A stretch of 48,636 nucleotides of DNA from JBBPYC01 sp038200275 (GTDB lineage: Bacteria > Pseudomonadota > Gammaproteobacteria > Burkholderiales > Burkholderiaceae_C): assembly GCA_038200275.1 (NCBI GenBank), contig JBBPYC010000077.1:1-48636 (forward strand), read 5' to 3'. Positions 35,454 through 44,431 of this stretch are shown one piece after another. A program made the translations under genes and the position numbers. The notes under the pieces were generated by a model. The model did no database searches. It was not told where the DNA came from and saw only the letters and a program-made list of their open reading frames with translations. How positions within the stretch are numbered: position 1 is the first letter of the stretch; each line of letters begins with the position of its first letter.

Positions 35454-36362
35454 ATGAGCCAACCTCACATCGAAACCCCACCGGCCACTGTTGCCTCAAT
35501 CGCCACGTCCTCCGTCCGCACCCCCTGGAGCGAGTTCTGGCGCAAGTTCAGGAAGCAGCACGTGGCCCTAGGCGCGCTGGTGTTCGTGTTGTTTCTGGTG
35601 CTGGTGGCGGTGCTGGCGCCGTGGATCACGCCGTACGATGCCGAGAACTTTTTCGACTATGACCGGATCAACGCAACGCCTTCGGCCATGCACTGGTTCG
35701 GGGTGGATCCGCTGGGCCGCGACATCTTCAGCCGCATCCTGATGGGCGCGCGCATCTCGCTGACCGCTGGTTTCCTATCAGTCACTTTGGGCGCCGTGAT
35801 CGGCACCGTGCTTGGCTTGCTGGCCGGCTTCTACGGCGGCTGGTGGGACCGCATCGTGATGCGCATCTCTGACGTGCTGTTCGCGTTCCCCGGCATCTTG
35901 CTGGCACTTGGCGTGGTCGCGATTCTGGGCAGCAGCATGACCAACGTGATCGTTGCCGTGTCGGTGTTCAGCGTACCCGCGTTTGCCCGGCTGGTGCGCG
36001 GCAACACGCTGGTGTTGAAGCAGCTGACCTACATCGAAGCCACGCGCAGCATCGGCGCGAGCGACCGCACGATTTTGCTGCGCCACATCCTGCCGGGCAC
36101 CATCTCCGCCATCGTCGTGTACTTCACCATGCGGCTGGGCACCTCGATCATCACGGCGGCCAGCCTGTCGTTCCTGGGCCTTGGCGCGCAACCGCCGACG
36201 CCCGAGTGGGGCGCGATGCTGAACGAAGCCCGCGCCGACATGGTCAATGCGCCGCACGTGGCGCTGTTCCCGTCGCTGGCGATCTTCTTCACGGTGCTGG
36301 CGTTCAACCTGTTGGGCGACGGCCTGCGCGATGCGCTCGATCCGAAGATCGACCGTGTCTGA
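35454..36362 (+). CDS. gsiD: Glutathione/peptide ABC transporter permease GsiD
   Basis: 302 residues, DppC-type permease. After a hydrophilic N-terminus come WSEFWRKFRKQHVALGALVFV, the PHWFGVDPLGRD-like segment (AMHWFGVDPLGRDIFSR), several membrane helices, and the EAA loop YIEATRSIGASDRTILLRHILPG. It ends LNLLGDGLRDALDPKIDRV, as typical for the family. It lies 342 bases after gsiC, the gap filled by a repeat. Its stop is just before the P1 peptidase start. Confidence 0.95.
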   Translation: MSQPHIETPPATVASIATSSVRTPWSEFWRKFRKQHVALGALVFVLFLVLVAVLAPWITPYDAENFFDYDRINATPSAMHWFGVDPLGRDIFSRILMGARISLTAGFLSVTLGAVIGTVLGLLAGFYGGWWDRIVMRISDVLFAFPGILLALGVVAILGSSMTNVIVAVSVFSVPAFARLVRGNTLVLKQLTYIEATRSIGASDRTILLRHILPGTISAIVVYFTMRLGTSIITAASLSFLGLGAQPPTPEWGAMLNEARADMVNAPHVALFPSLAIFFTVLAFNLLGDGLRDALDPKIDRV

Positions 36363-36369
36363 TGGACTG

Positions 36370-37485
36370 ATGCGCGACGTGCAGGCACTTTCCGCCCCCC
36401 GCATTGGACCGCTGCCGTCCGGCCCGCGCGATGCAATCAGCGATGTGGCTGGCGTCACGGTTGGTCATTGCACACGGGATGAGGGCGATGACTTACGCAC
36501 GGGCGTCACCGTGTTGCGCCCGCATGGCGGTGATCCGTTTATGCAGCGCGTGCCGGCCGGCCTGGCGGTGTTCAACGGCTTTGGCAAAAGCGTCGGGCTG
36601 CTGCAGGTCGAAGAACTCGGCGTGCTGGAGACACCGATTGCGCTGACCAACACGTTTTCGGTGCCGACCGTGGCTGCGGCGCAGATCCGGCACTGCATGG
36701 CGCTGAACTCTGAGTGCGGCCGCCGCCTGCCCACGGTCAATCCGCTGGTCTTTGAATGCAACGACGGCTACTTGAATGACATCCGGCGCATGGCGGTCAC
36801 GGAAGTGGACTACCGCGTGGCTTTCGATGCTGCAGGTGTCAATGTCGAGCAAGGATCGATCGGCGCTGGCCGCGGCATGTCGAGCTTCGGACTCAAGGGC
36901 GGTATCGGGACCGCCTCGCGTCTGGCTGCAGCGGGTCGATTGGGCACCTTCACGATCGGCGCGCTGGTGCTGGCCAATTTCGGCGTGCTGGCCGATCTGG
37001 TGGTGGCGGGACAGCCGATCGGACAGGCGCTTGCATCGGCGCGGAAGGCCAAGGTATCTGCACAGCCTGAGGCCGAGAAGGGCTCGATCATCATGATCCT
37101 CGCGACCGATGCGCCGCTGGATGCGCGCCAGTTGCGGCGGCTGGCACGCCGCGCGGGTGCGGGGCTGGCGCGGACTGGATCGGTATATGGCCACGGCAGC
37201 GGCGACATCGCGCTTGCGTTTTCTACGGCCTACACCGTGCCACAGCGCATCGATGCGCCGATGCCCACGCCAGCTTTGCTGCACGACGGGCTGCTCGACT
37301 CCCTGTTTCACGCAGCGGCCGACAGCATGGAACAGGCGATCCTGCATGCACTTTTTTGTCAGGCCGGTGAATTCCGCGGCCGCAGTGGTCATGTCCGGCA
37401 AGCGCTCCCTGACCTGCTGCGCGGTTGGCCGGCCGCCACGTTCGAAACGTTTGCAAACGCCGCAAAGGCCACCGAAGCCATATGA
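36370..37485 (+). CDS. P1 family peptidase (DmpA-type aminopeptidase)
   Basis: 371 residues. DmpA and relatives are self-processing Ntn-like hydrolases that release N-terminal amino acids, including D-residues or beta-amino acids. Family marks: GPRDAISDVAGVTVGHCT at the start, NTFSVPTVAAAQ, ECNDGYLNDIR, GAGRGMSSFGLKGGIG, and the cleavage/nucleophile site HGSGDIALAFSTAY where the Ser would become the nucleophile. ATG 36370 is used; a GTG at 36355 overlapping gsiD is possible. Its TGA overlaps the next ATG (ATGA), so the two peptidases are coupled. Confidence 0.93.
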   Translation: MRDVQALSAPRIGPLPSGPRDAISDVAGVTVGHCTRDEGDDLRTGVTVLRPHGGDPFMQRVPAGLAVFNGFGKSVGLLQVEELGVLETPIALTNTFSVPTVAAAQIRHCMALNSECGRRLPTVNPLVFECNDGYLNDIRRMAVTEVDYRVAFDAAGVNVEQGSIGAGRGMSSFGLKGGIGTASRLAAAGRLGTFTIGALVLANFGVLADLVVAGQPIGQALASARKAKVSAQPEAEKGSIIMILATDAPLDARQLRRLARRAGAGLARTGSVYGHGSGDIALAFSTAYTVPQRIDAPMPTPALLHDGLLDSLFHAAADSMEQAILHALFCQAGEFRGRSGHVRQALPDLLRGWPAATFETFANAAKATEAI

Positions 37486-38300
37486 AGATCCTTGTCTCCG
37501 TTGACATCGAAGGCGTGGCGGGCGTCTACCACGCACAGCAGACGCACGCTGGCAATCCGGAATATGAACGCGCGCGCCGCTGGATGACCGACGAGGCCAA
37601 CGCCGCGATCGAAGGCGCCTTTGCGGCCGGTGCGACCGAGGTTTATGTCAACGATTCGCATGGTGACTTTCGCAACCTGCTGCCCGACGCGCTCGATGCA
37701 CGCGCGCAAGTCATCCAAGGCAAGCCGCGCTACTTGAGCATGGTGGCGGGCGTCGACAGGGGTGTGGACGGCGTCTGCATGGTGGGCTACCACTCACGCG
37801 CGCAGGGCACGGGCATCCTGGCACACACCATCAACAGCTTCGCGTTTGCAAGCATTGCATTCAACGGCGACATGATGAGCGAGGCTGGCATTTACGGCGC
37901 ACTGGCCGGCGAATATGGTGTGCCGGTGTTGATGGGCAGCGGCGACGATGTGTTCATTGTCGAGAATCGGCCGCTGTTTCCGCGAGCGGTCTTTGTTCAG
38001 ACCAAGCGCGCGACCGGGCAGACCAGCGGCGTGTCGCTGTCACCCGCCGAATCGTGCCGACGGATTCGCGCCGGGGTGGTGGCAGGGATGGCGGCGCTTC
38101 CAAACGCAAAACCGCTGGTATTGCAGACGCCGCTAGATGTGTCGCTGCGCACCCAGACGCCGGCGCTGGCCGATCTGTTTTGTCAGTGGCCGAACTTCGA
38201 GCGTGTGGCGCCGACCGAACTGCGTTTTGATGCGCCGACTGTGGAGGCAGCGGTGCGAATGCTCAATTGCTGCTCCGCCATGTCGGCGGCGCTGCGCTGA
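37482..38300 (+). CDS. dppA: D-aminopeptidase, M55 family (DppA-like)
   Basis: 272 residues. Zinc ligands of M55 peptidases are present: Asp8 and Glu10 in VSVDIEGVAG, His in VNDSHGDFRN, His in MVGYHSRAQGTG and Glu in MMSEAGIYG. The Bacillus enzyme cleaves D-Ala-D-Ala and longer D-Ala peptides. As the last gene of the gsi operon, coupled by overlap to the P1 peptidase, it would trim D-residues from imported peptides, possibly peptidoglycan fragments; this is inference. Note that dppA in E. coli names an unrelated binding protein. Confidence 0.93.
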   Translation: MKILVSVDIEGVAGVYHAQQTHAGNPEYERARRWMTDEANAAIEGAFAAGATEVYVNDSHGDFRNLLPDALDARAQVIQGKPRYLSMVAGVDRGVDGVCMVGYHSRAQGTGILAHTINSFAFASIAFNGDMMSEAGIYGALAGEYGVPVLMGSGDDVFIVENRPLFPRAVFVQTKRATGQTSGVSLSPAESCRRIRAGVVAGMAALPNAKPLVLQTPLDVSLRTQTPALADLFCQWPNFERVAPTELRFDAPTVEAAVRMLNCCSAMSAALR

Positions 38301-38380
38301 GAAGGACGTGCGGATCGTTTGCTTGTGCAGCCGGCTCGACCGTCAAGCGGTCAACCACGCCAGCGGGCATTTCCGCATAA

Positions 38381-38426
38381 GGCGCCCCTCAGCGCCGGTT
38401 TTCAAGCAAAACCGGCTTGAGGCGCC
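38381..38426. terminator. Large bidirectional hairpin between convergent dppA and argC
   Basis: GGCGCC...CCTCA...GCCGGTTTT pairs with AAAACCGGC...TGAGG...GGCGCC around a five-base loop, a near-perfect 46-base inverted repeat. It lies between two convergent genes and is followed by TATATAGCTATCAAAACACTAGCG (38440-38463), a motif that recurs between genes in Comamonadaceae. It probably ends transcription from both sides. Confidence 0.65.
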
Positions 38427-38495
38427 CGTACCGTTTGCGTATATAGCTATCAAAACACTAGCGTCGATGCAACAACCGCGTCGCACTGGCGGGCG

Positions 38496-39437
38496 TTACA
38501 GCCCCAGCATCAACCGCAGGTTCTGCACCGCCGCGCCGCTGGCACCCTTACCCAGGTTGTCCAGCCGCGCAACCAGCACCGCGTGCCGATGCGCGTCGCT
38601 GCCGTAGACGCGCAGCTCCATCCGGTTCGTGCCGTTCAGCGCGGTCGGCTCGATTCGGCCGTCAGCATCTGCGCGTTCGACCGTCACCGAGCGTCCGGAC
38701 GCGGGAACATCGGATTGCGTTAATTCATAGTGCGCAGCCAGCGCCTCGTGCAGTTGTTCGATCGTCGGTGCACCGGGCAACGCGTCCAGATGCAGCGGCA
38801 ATTGCACCAGCATGCCTTGGCGAAAGTTGCCGACCGACGGCACGAAGATGGGACGGCGTTGCAGGCCGGTGTAGCGCACGATCTCAGCCAGATGCTTGTG
38901 CGACAGGCCCAGTGCGTACAGCTCGAACGGCGGTGCGGTGCCGGCTTCATACGCTTCGATCATGGTGCGGCCGCCCCCCGAATAGCCGCTGACCGACGGC
39001 AGCGCCAAGGCTGCATCGTGCGGCAGCAGGCCCGCGTCGATCAGCGGGCGGATCAGCGCGATGGCGCCGGTCGCGTAGCAGCCGGGGTTGGCCACCCGAT
39101 CGGCCTTTCGAATCGCTTCGCGCTGGCCCTGGGCGAGTTCGGCAAAGCCGTACGCCCAGCCTGAATCGATGCGGTGTGCGGTGGATGCATCGATGATGCG
39201 CGGCTTGCTTGAGGCGGCCGGCAGCGCGTCGATCAACGCAACCGATTCACGCGCGGCGTCGTCATGCAGGCACAGCACGACCAGATCGGCGGTCGCCATC
39301 AAGTCGCGCTTGGCGGCCGGATCCTTGCGTTTGTCCGGGGCAATCGTGATCAGCTCGATCTGCGGCAGCGCGCCGAGCTGCTCACGGATTTGCAGCCCTG
39401 TGGTGCCGGCTTCGCCGTCGATGAATACCTGGGGCAT
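38496..39437 (-). CDS. argC: N-acetyl-gamma-glutamyl-phosphate reductase, short type
   Basis: Third step of arginine synthesis; 313 residues, the shorter of the two ArgC types. NADP-binding start MPQVFIDGEAGTTGLQI, catalytic Cys in VANPGCYATGAIA, then SGYSGGGRTMIEAYE and the active-site His region LGLSHKHLAEI. The ATG at 39435-39437 fits the family; the longer in-frame extension is unrelated sequence. It is divergent from sucC and convergent with dppA. Its end shows GKGASGAAVQNLRLMLGL, as expected. Confidence 0.96.
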   Translation of the reverse strand: MPQVFIDGEAGTTGLQIREQLGALPQIELITIAPDKRKDPAAKRDLMATADLVVLCLHDDAARESVALIDALPAASSKPRIIDASTAHRIDSGWAYGFAELAQGQREAIRKADRVANPGCYATGAIALIRPLIDAGLLPHDAALALPSVSGYSGGGRTMIEAYEAGTAPPFELYALGLSHKHLAEIVRYTGLQRRPIFVPSVGNFRQGMLVQLPLHLDALPGAPTIEQLHEALAAHYELTQSDVPASGRSVTVERADADGRIEPTALNGTNRMELRVYGSDAHRHAVLVARLDNLGKGASGAAVQNLRLMLGL

Positions 39438-39497
39438 GAGGTGCCTTGTCTTTTGTAAAAATCGTGAGAGCCGCTGCTGGCTGCAGAGAGATTGGTG

Positions 39498-39511
39498 TTG
39501 ACGCAAGTCAA
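39498..39511. promoter_or_regulatory. FNR/Anr-like box between argC and sucC
   Basis: TTGACGCAAGTCAA fits the TTGAY-N4-RTCAA pattern of FNR/Anr binding sites, with symmetric TTGAC and GTCAA arms. It lies 60 bases from argC and 159 bases from sucC. Oxygen control of sucCD would be reasonable, but the distance is large and no clear promoter was found next to it. Confidence 0.4.
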
Positions 39512-39669
39512 CGGCTTGTGGAAAGCAAAATGATACAGTCCCGTTGCGCGGCGGCGACCCCTCGGCGGGTTGGTCGACCACTTCTTCAAGCGTCAATGGG
39601 CACTGCAGCCTCGCCTCGGCAGGCCACGCAGCGGCTCCACCCCCAACATCTGGAAGACTCGAAGGCCCC

Positions 39670-40830
39670 ATGAAAATTCATGAATACCAGGGCAAGGAAA
39701 TCTTGCGCAACTTCGGCATCCCGGTGCCGCGCGGCATTCCGGCGTTTACTGTGCAAGAGGCGGTGGAAGCCGCGCAAAAGCTCGGCGGCCCGGTCTGGGT
39801 GGTGAAGGCGCAAATCCATGCGGGCGGCCGCGGCAAGGGCGGCGGCGTGAAGCTGGCGCGCTCCATCGATGACGTGAAGAAGCTGGCGGGCGAGATTCTC
39901 GGCATGCAGCTCATCACGCACCAAACCGGCCCGGCTGGCCAGAAAGTGCGCCGGTTGCTGATCGAAGACGGCGCCGACATCAAGCATGAGTACTACCTGT
40001 CGGCGGTGACCGATCGCGGCTCGCAACAGGTCGCGTTCATGGCGTCGAGCGAAGGCGGGATGGACATCGAGCAGGTTGCGCACGACACCCCGGAAAAAAT
40101 CATCAAGGTGTTTATCGACCCGGCCAAGGGCCTGACGGACGCGCAGGCGAAAGAGCTGTCCGACGGCATCGGCATTCCGGATGCATCGCAGGCGCAAGCC
40201 GCCGACGTATTCAAGAAGCTCTACAAGGTCTACATGGAGACCGATGCGTCATTGGTCGAAATCAACCCGTTGATCCTTGAAGGCGGCGGCGGCATCAAGG
40301 CACTGGATGCGAAGTTCAACTTCGACAGCAACGCGCTGTTCCGCCACCCCGAGATCGTCGCCTACCGCGATCTGGATGAGGAAGACGCAGCCGAGATCGA
40401 AGCCAGCAAGTTCGATCTGGCCTACATCAGCCTGGACGGCAACATCGGCTGCCTGGTGAACGGTGCCGGCCTGGCGATGGCCACGATGGACACGATCAAG
40501 CTGTTCGGCGCGGAGCCGGCCAACTTCCTGGACGTGGGCGGTGGTGCCACGCCGGAGAAGGTCACGGAAGCGTTCAAGATCATGCTGGGCAATGACAAGG
40601 TGAAGGCGATCCTCGTCAACATCTTCGGCGGCATCATGCAATGCGACACGATCGCCACTGGCATCATCACGGCTTGTAAGGCGGTGAACCTCAACGTGCC
40701 GCTGGTGGTGCGTATGAAGGGGACCAACGAACAGCAAGGCAAGAAGATGCTGGCCGATTCGGGCCTGCCGATCATCGCGGCCGACACCATGGCCGAAGCC
40801 GCCCGCAAAGTCGTTGCGGCCATTGCCTGA
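39670..40830 (+). CDS. sucC: Succinyl-CoA synthetase (ADP-forming), beta subunit
   Basis: TCA-cycle enzyme converting succinyl-CoA and ADP to succinate and ATP; 386 residues. ATP-grasp start MKIHEYQGKEILRNFGIPVPRG, KAQIHAGGRGKGGGVKLA, and the C-terminal CoA-binding half with NGAGLAMATMDTIKL and NIFGGIMQCDTIATGI. It starts at ATG 39670 and is 12 bases before sucD. The longer in-frame N-terminal extension upstream of this ATG is not family-like. Confidence 0.99.
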   Translation: MKIHEYQGKEILRNFGIPVPRGIPAFTVQEAVEAAQKLGGPVWVVKAQIHAGGRGKGGGVKLARSIDDVKKLAGEILGMQLITHQTGPAGQKVRRLLIEDGADIKHEYYLSAVTDRGSQQVAFMASSEGGMDIEQVAHDTPEKIIKVFIDPAKGLTDAQAKELSDGIGIPDASQAQAADVFKKLYKVYMETDASLVEINPLILEGGGGIKALDAKFNFDSNALFRHPEIVAYRDLDEEDAAEIEASKFDLAYISLDGNIGCLVNGAGLAMATMDTIKLFGAEPANFLDVGGGATPEKVTEAFKIMLGNDKVKAILVNIFGGIMQCDTIATGIITACKAVNLNVPLVVRMKGTNEQQGKKMLADSGLPIIAADTMAEAARKVVAAIA

Positions 40831-40842
40831 AGGACCACCACC

Positions 40843-41736
40843 ATGTCGATCTACATCAATAAAGACACGCGCGTCATCACCCAAGGCATCACCGGCAAGA
40901 CCGGCCAGTTCCATACGGAAAAGTGCCAGGAATACGCGAATGGCAAGCAGTGCTTCGTGGCGGGCGTGAACCCGAAGAAGGCCGGCGAAAGCATCTTCGA
41001 CATCCCGATCTACGCCACCGTCAAGGAAGCCGCGAAGGAAACGGGCGCTACGGTGTCGGTGATCTATGTGCCGCCGGCCGGTGCGGCAGCCGCGATCTGG
41101 GAAGCCGTCGAAGCCGATCTGGACTTCACGATCTGCATCACCGAAGGCATCCCGGTGCGCGACATGCTCGAAGTGCGCAACAAGATGCGCGCCAAGGTGG
41201 CAGCCGGTGGCAAGGAAACGCTGCTGCTTGGGCCCAACTGCCCAGGCCTGATCACGCCCGATGAGATCAAGATCGGCATCATGCCGGGTCACATCCACAG
41301 GAAAGGCCGCATCGGGGTGGTCAGCCGTTCCGGCACGCTGACCTATGAAGCAGTCGCTCAACTGACCGAGATCGGCCTGGGCCAGAGCAGCGCAGTCGGC
41401 ATCGGCGGCGACCCGATCAACGGGCTGAAGCACATCGATGTGATGAAAGCGTTCAACGACGACCCGGAGACCGATGCCGTCATCATGATCGGCGAGATCG
41501 GCGGGCCGGACGAGGCGGAAGCCGCACGTTGGTGCAAGGACCACATGAAAAAGCCGATCGTCGGCTTCATCGCGGGCGTTACGGCGCCGGCTGGCAAGCG
41601 CATGGGCCATGCGGGTGCGCTGATCTCTGGCGGCGCCGACACGGCCGATGCCAAGCTGCAGATCATGGAGGAGTGCGGGTTCACGGTCACGCGCGATCCA
41701 TCGGAGATGGCGAAGCTGCTCAAAAAGCTGATCTAG
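40843..41736 (+). CDS. sucD: Succinyl-CoA synthetase (ADP-forming), alpha subunit
   Basis: 297 residues. CoA-binding start MSIYINKDTRVITQGITGKTG, PNCPGLITPDEIKIGIMPG, SRSGTLTYEA, and the phospho-histidine in RMGHAGALISGG. It forms the alpha-beta complex with SucC. The two genes are closely spaced in one operon; the stop is followed by a 117-base gap before the TerC gene, with no strong terminator visible. Confidence 0.99.
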   Translation: MSIYINKDTRVITQGITGKTGQFHTEKCQEYANGKQCFVAGVNPKKAGESIFDIPIYATVKEAAKETGATVSVIYVPPAGAAAAIWEAVEADLDFTICITEGIPVRDMLEVRNKMRAKVAAGGKETLLLGPNCPGLITPDEIKIGIMPGHIHRKGRIGVVSRSGTLTYEAVAQLTEIGLGQSSAVGIGGDPINGLKHIDVMKAFNDDPETDAVIMIGEIGGPDEAEAARWCKDHMKKPIVGFIAGVTAPAGKRMGHAGALISGGADTADAKLQIMEECGFTVTRDPSEMAKLLKKLI

Positions 41737-41853
41737 CCGACGCCCGGGCGGCACGCAGGCATCGGTCGGACGGGCTGGGACGCGAGGGGTCCGCCGCTCG
41801 TTTGCATGTCGAAGAAACGAATTTGAACAACACGCAACGGGAACGGCGGCGCC

Positions 41854-42546
41854 ATGGAAATCCTGCAAACCAGCGAGTTCTGGATCGGTCTGCTCAAGAT
41901 CATCTGGATCAACATCATCCTGTCGGGCGACAACGCGGTGGTGATTGCGCTGGCCGCGCGTTCGTTGCCGGCTGAGCAGCAGAGAAAAGCGATCCTCTGG
42001 GGTTCCGGCGCGGCCGTGATCCTGCGCATCGTGCTGACGGTGGTGGCCGTCAAGTTGCTGGCGCTGCCGTTTCTCGAGATCATCGGCGGCGTGCTGCTGC
42101 TCTATATCGGCGTGCAGTTGCTGTCTGGCGAAGATGGCGGTGAAGACGGCCATTCGACGGTGAAGAGCAGCCTGGCTGCTGCCGTGCGCACCATCCTGAT
42201 CGCCGACGTGGTGATGAGCCTGGACAACGTGATCGCGGTGGCTGCGGCCGCCGGGGGCAGCACCGTGCTGCTGGTGCTGGGCTTGGCCATCAGCATCCCA
42301 CTGGTGGTGTTCGGCAGCACCTTGATGATCAAGCTGATGTCGCGTTACCCGATCATCGTGGTGCTGGGCGCCGCGCTGATCGGCTGGGTGGCCGGTGAGA
42401 CGATCATGGCCGACCACGTGCTACACGACACCGTGGTGGCGAACGCGTGGCTGCACTATGCGGCAGCCGCTGCCGGTGCGATCTTCGTCGTGCTGGTCGG
42501 CAAGGCGCTGGCAGCACGTGGGCGCGCCCGCAGTGTGGCGGCTTAA
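41854..42546 (+). CDS. TerC family membrane protein (YjbE type)
   Basis: 230 residues with about seven membrane helices. TerC marks: IIWINIILSGDNAVVIALAAR with Asp in a helix, and a second copy ADVVMSLDNVIAVAAAA. These two SGDN/SLDN motifs are the family signature, with metal (Mn) export proposed for several members and tellurite resistance historically. The short loop LLSGEDGGEDGHS is acidic. It follows sucCD in the same direction, as in related genomes. Confidence 0.93.
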   Translation: MEILQTSEFWIGLLKIIWINIILSGDNAVVIALAARSLPAEQQRKAILWGSGAAVILRIVLTVVAVKLLALPFLEIIGGVLLLYIGVQLLSGEDGGEDGHSTVKSSLAAAVRTILIADVVMSLDNVIAVAAAAGGSTVLLVLGLAISIPLVVFGSTLMIKLMSRYPIIVVLGAALIGWVAGETIMADHVLHDTVVANAWLHYAAAAAGAIFVVLVGKALAARGRARSVAA

Positions 42547-42606
42547 GCCGGGCCGAAAATCCCGGCAAGCCCGACCCCACCCTGCCGTCATGAGCTTCAC
42601 CCCAGC

Positions 42607-43392
42607 ATGACGTTTCATTTCGAGTCGGCTACCCATTGTGGTCGGGTGCGCACCAACAACGAAGATGCGTTGGCGTTCGATGCCGAGCAGCAGCTCGCGC
42701 TGCTGGCCGATGGCATGGGCGGCTATAAAGCCGGAGAAGTCGCAAGCCAGATGGCAACCGAGCTCGTCATGCAGCAGGTCGGCCAATGGCTGGACGATGC
42801 TGAAGCCGCGCCGACACTGGCCCAGCTGCGCCCCACACTGGAGGTCACACTGGAAGCCGCCAATCGCGCGATCTATCAAGCTGCCCAAGCCGATCCCGAT
42901 CGCGCCGGCATGGGCACCACGTTGGTGATGGCGGTGTTCCAGCCCAGTTGCGTGGTGATTGCGCATCTGGGCGATTCGCGCTGCTACCGGCTGCGCCAGC
43001 ACGTGCTGGAGCCGTTGACGCGCGATCATTCGCTGGTGCAAGAGCAACTCGATGCGGGACTGCTCACCCCGCAGCAGGCAGCGGCTTCGGGCAACCGCAA
43101 TCTTGTTACCCGCGCACTCGGCATCGAAGACGCGGTGGTGCCGGAGATTCGCGAATTTCCGGTGCAAGACGGGGACCTGTACCTGATGTGCTCCGACGGC
43201 CTGAGCGACATGCTCGGCGACGACGAGATCGCTGCCGTACTGGATACTTCGAAAACGTTGGCCGACAAGGCCGCTACGCTGGTTGCGCTCGCCAATGCGC
43301 ATGGAGGCCACGATAATGTCAGCGTCCTGCTGGCACAAGCCACCCAGCCACCGAACCATCGCCCGCTGATCTCGCGCTGGCTCGGTTTTTGA
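42607..43392 (+). CDS. PP2C-family serine/threonine phosphatase
   Basis: 261 residues, metal-dependent phosphatase. Motifs in order: CGRVRTNNEDALAFD (metal Asp and Arg), LLADGMGGYKAGEVAS (DGMGG), GMGTTLVMAV, AHLGDSRCYRL (GDSR), LMCSDGLSDML (SDGL) and HGGHDNVSVLLAQ (DNVS). All metal ligands are present. It directly precedes an FHA-domain gene, a common regulatory pair; the matching Hanks-type kinase is not in this window. Cytoplasmic. Confidence 0.95.
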   Translation: MTFHFESATHCGRVRTNNEDALAFDAEQQLALLADGMGGYKAGEVASQMATELVMQQVGQWLDDAEAAPTLAQLRPTLEVTLEAANRAIYQAAQADPDRAGMGTTLVMAVFQPSCVVIAHLGDSRCYRLRQHVLEPLTRDHSLVQEQLDAGLLTPQQAAASGNRNLVTRALGIEDAVVPEIREFPVQDGDLYLMCSDGLSDMLGDDEIAAVLDTSKTLADKAATLVALANAHGGHDNVSVLLAQATQPPNHRPLISRWLGF

Positions 43393-43500
43393 ATGGAATG
43401 CTGCTAGGGCGACCCACATCCGTGCATTGGTCGGGATTCCAGCATCTGTTGTGATTCGTCGTTGTCCAGCCTGCAGATAAGAATTCGGGAGTTTGTTTCG

Positions 43501-44112
43501 ATGCCAAAAGTTGTTTTATCGCTCGACGGCGTCGCCACGCGGCAGATGCAGTTGACGAAAGACCGCACCGCGCTGGGACGCCGGCCGTACAACGACATCG
43601 TGCTCGACCATCTCGCCGTCAGCGGCGAACACGCAGTGCTGGTGCTGGGCGAAGAAGGCGCAGTCGGCATCGAGGACCTGGACAGCACCAACGGCACCTT
43701 CGTCAACGGCAAGGCGGTGAAGAAGCAGGCGATCAATCCCGGCGACGTGATCGAGATCGGCCGCTACCAGCTTACGCTGGAAGGCGAAGGCGAATCGACC
43801 GACGACTACCCGCCCGCGGATGTTGATGCGTTCGACGAATCGATCCCTGCCAACGCGTTCGTGAAAGTGCTGACCGGTGCGGCGACCGGGCGAGTGCTGC
43901 AACTGAACAAGCGGGTGACGACGCTTGGCATGCCCGACGTGTCGATCGCTTCCATCACCCGGCGCGGCCAAAGTTTTGTGCTTGCGCATGTGGAGGGCCC
44001 GGACGCGCCCACCGTGAATGGCACGCCGCTCGGCAACCATCCACTGACGCTGCACAACGGCGACATGATCGGCGTGGCCGGCAACAGCTTGCAGTTCGAG
44101 CAAGGCAGCTGA
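43501..44112 (+). CDS. Tandem FHA-domain protein
   Basis: 203 residues. First FHA domain (about 1-95) has the phosphothreonine-binding residues in ALGRRPYNDIVLDHLAVSGEH and DLDSTNGTFVNGK. An acidic linker (about 100-118) follows. The second half (about 120-203) repeats the fold, with LQLNKRVTTLG and NGTPLGNHPLTLHNGDMIGV, but lacks the clean GRR and SxxH residues, so it is probably a degenerate FHA. It likely binds a phosphoprotein regulated by the upstream PP2C. ATG 43501 is preferred over a longer start at 43462. Confidence 0.9.
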   Translation: MPKVVLSLDGVATRQMQLTKDRTALGRRPYNDIVLDHLAVSGEHAVLVLGEEGAVGIEDLDSTNGTFVNGKAVKKQAINPGDVIEIGRYQLTLEGEGESTDDYPPADVDAFDESIPANAFVKVLTGAATGRVLQLNKRVTTLGMPDVSIASITRRGQSFVLAHVEGPDAPTVNGTPLGNHPLTLHNGDMIGVAGNSLQFEQGS

Positions 44113-44431
44113 CCGCAGCCTTGAACCTGGACAGGCCGCCAGCGCGAAGCGGCCAATCATTCACGGCGCTGCGTGTGCATTCGTAAGCGCCGTAAGGCCA
44201 CGCAAATGCATGCTTGTCATTGCAAAAAACCGCGGATTAGTTCCAGCCAGCCGGGCCGCGTCGCCGGTACGCTTGGCCGCTCTCCATTCTGTGTTTTGCG
44301 ATATGAATGACGGGTGCGATTGGCATGGGTGTCGGGCATCTTGATGCATCGCCGTGCCCACCACCTGCCTTGCTTTTCCATCGCTGCACAATGAGCTCCC
44401 AACCACCGTACCGAGTGCGAATTTCTCCATC
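44113..44431. other. Intergenic region with a perfect hairpin
   Basis: 319 bases with no gene. ACGGCGCT (44163-44170) and AGCGCCGT (44186-44193) form an eight-pair perfect stem with a 15-base loop, 51 bases after the FHA stop. No T-tract follows, so it may be a rho-type end or mRNA-stabilising structure. The second half should carry the promoter for the phosphodiesterase, but I see no clear one. Confidence 0.4.

Noticed and set aside
40249..42417. A 722-codon open frame on the minus strand across sucC, sucD and TerC
   Set aside because: It is antisense to three certain genes; its His/Arg/Asp-rich sequence is the normal by-product of GC-rich codon use and matches no family.
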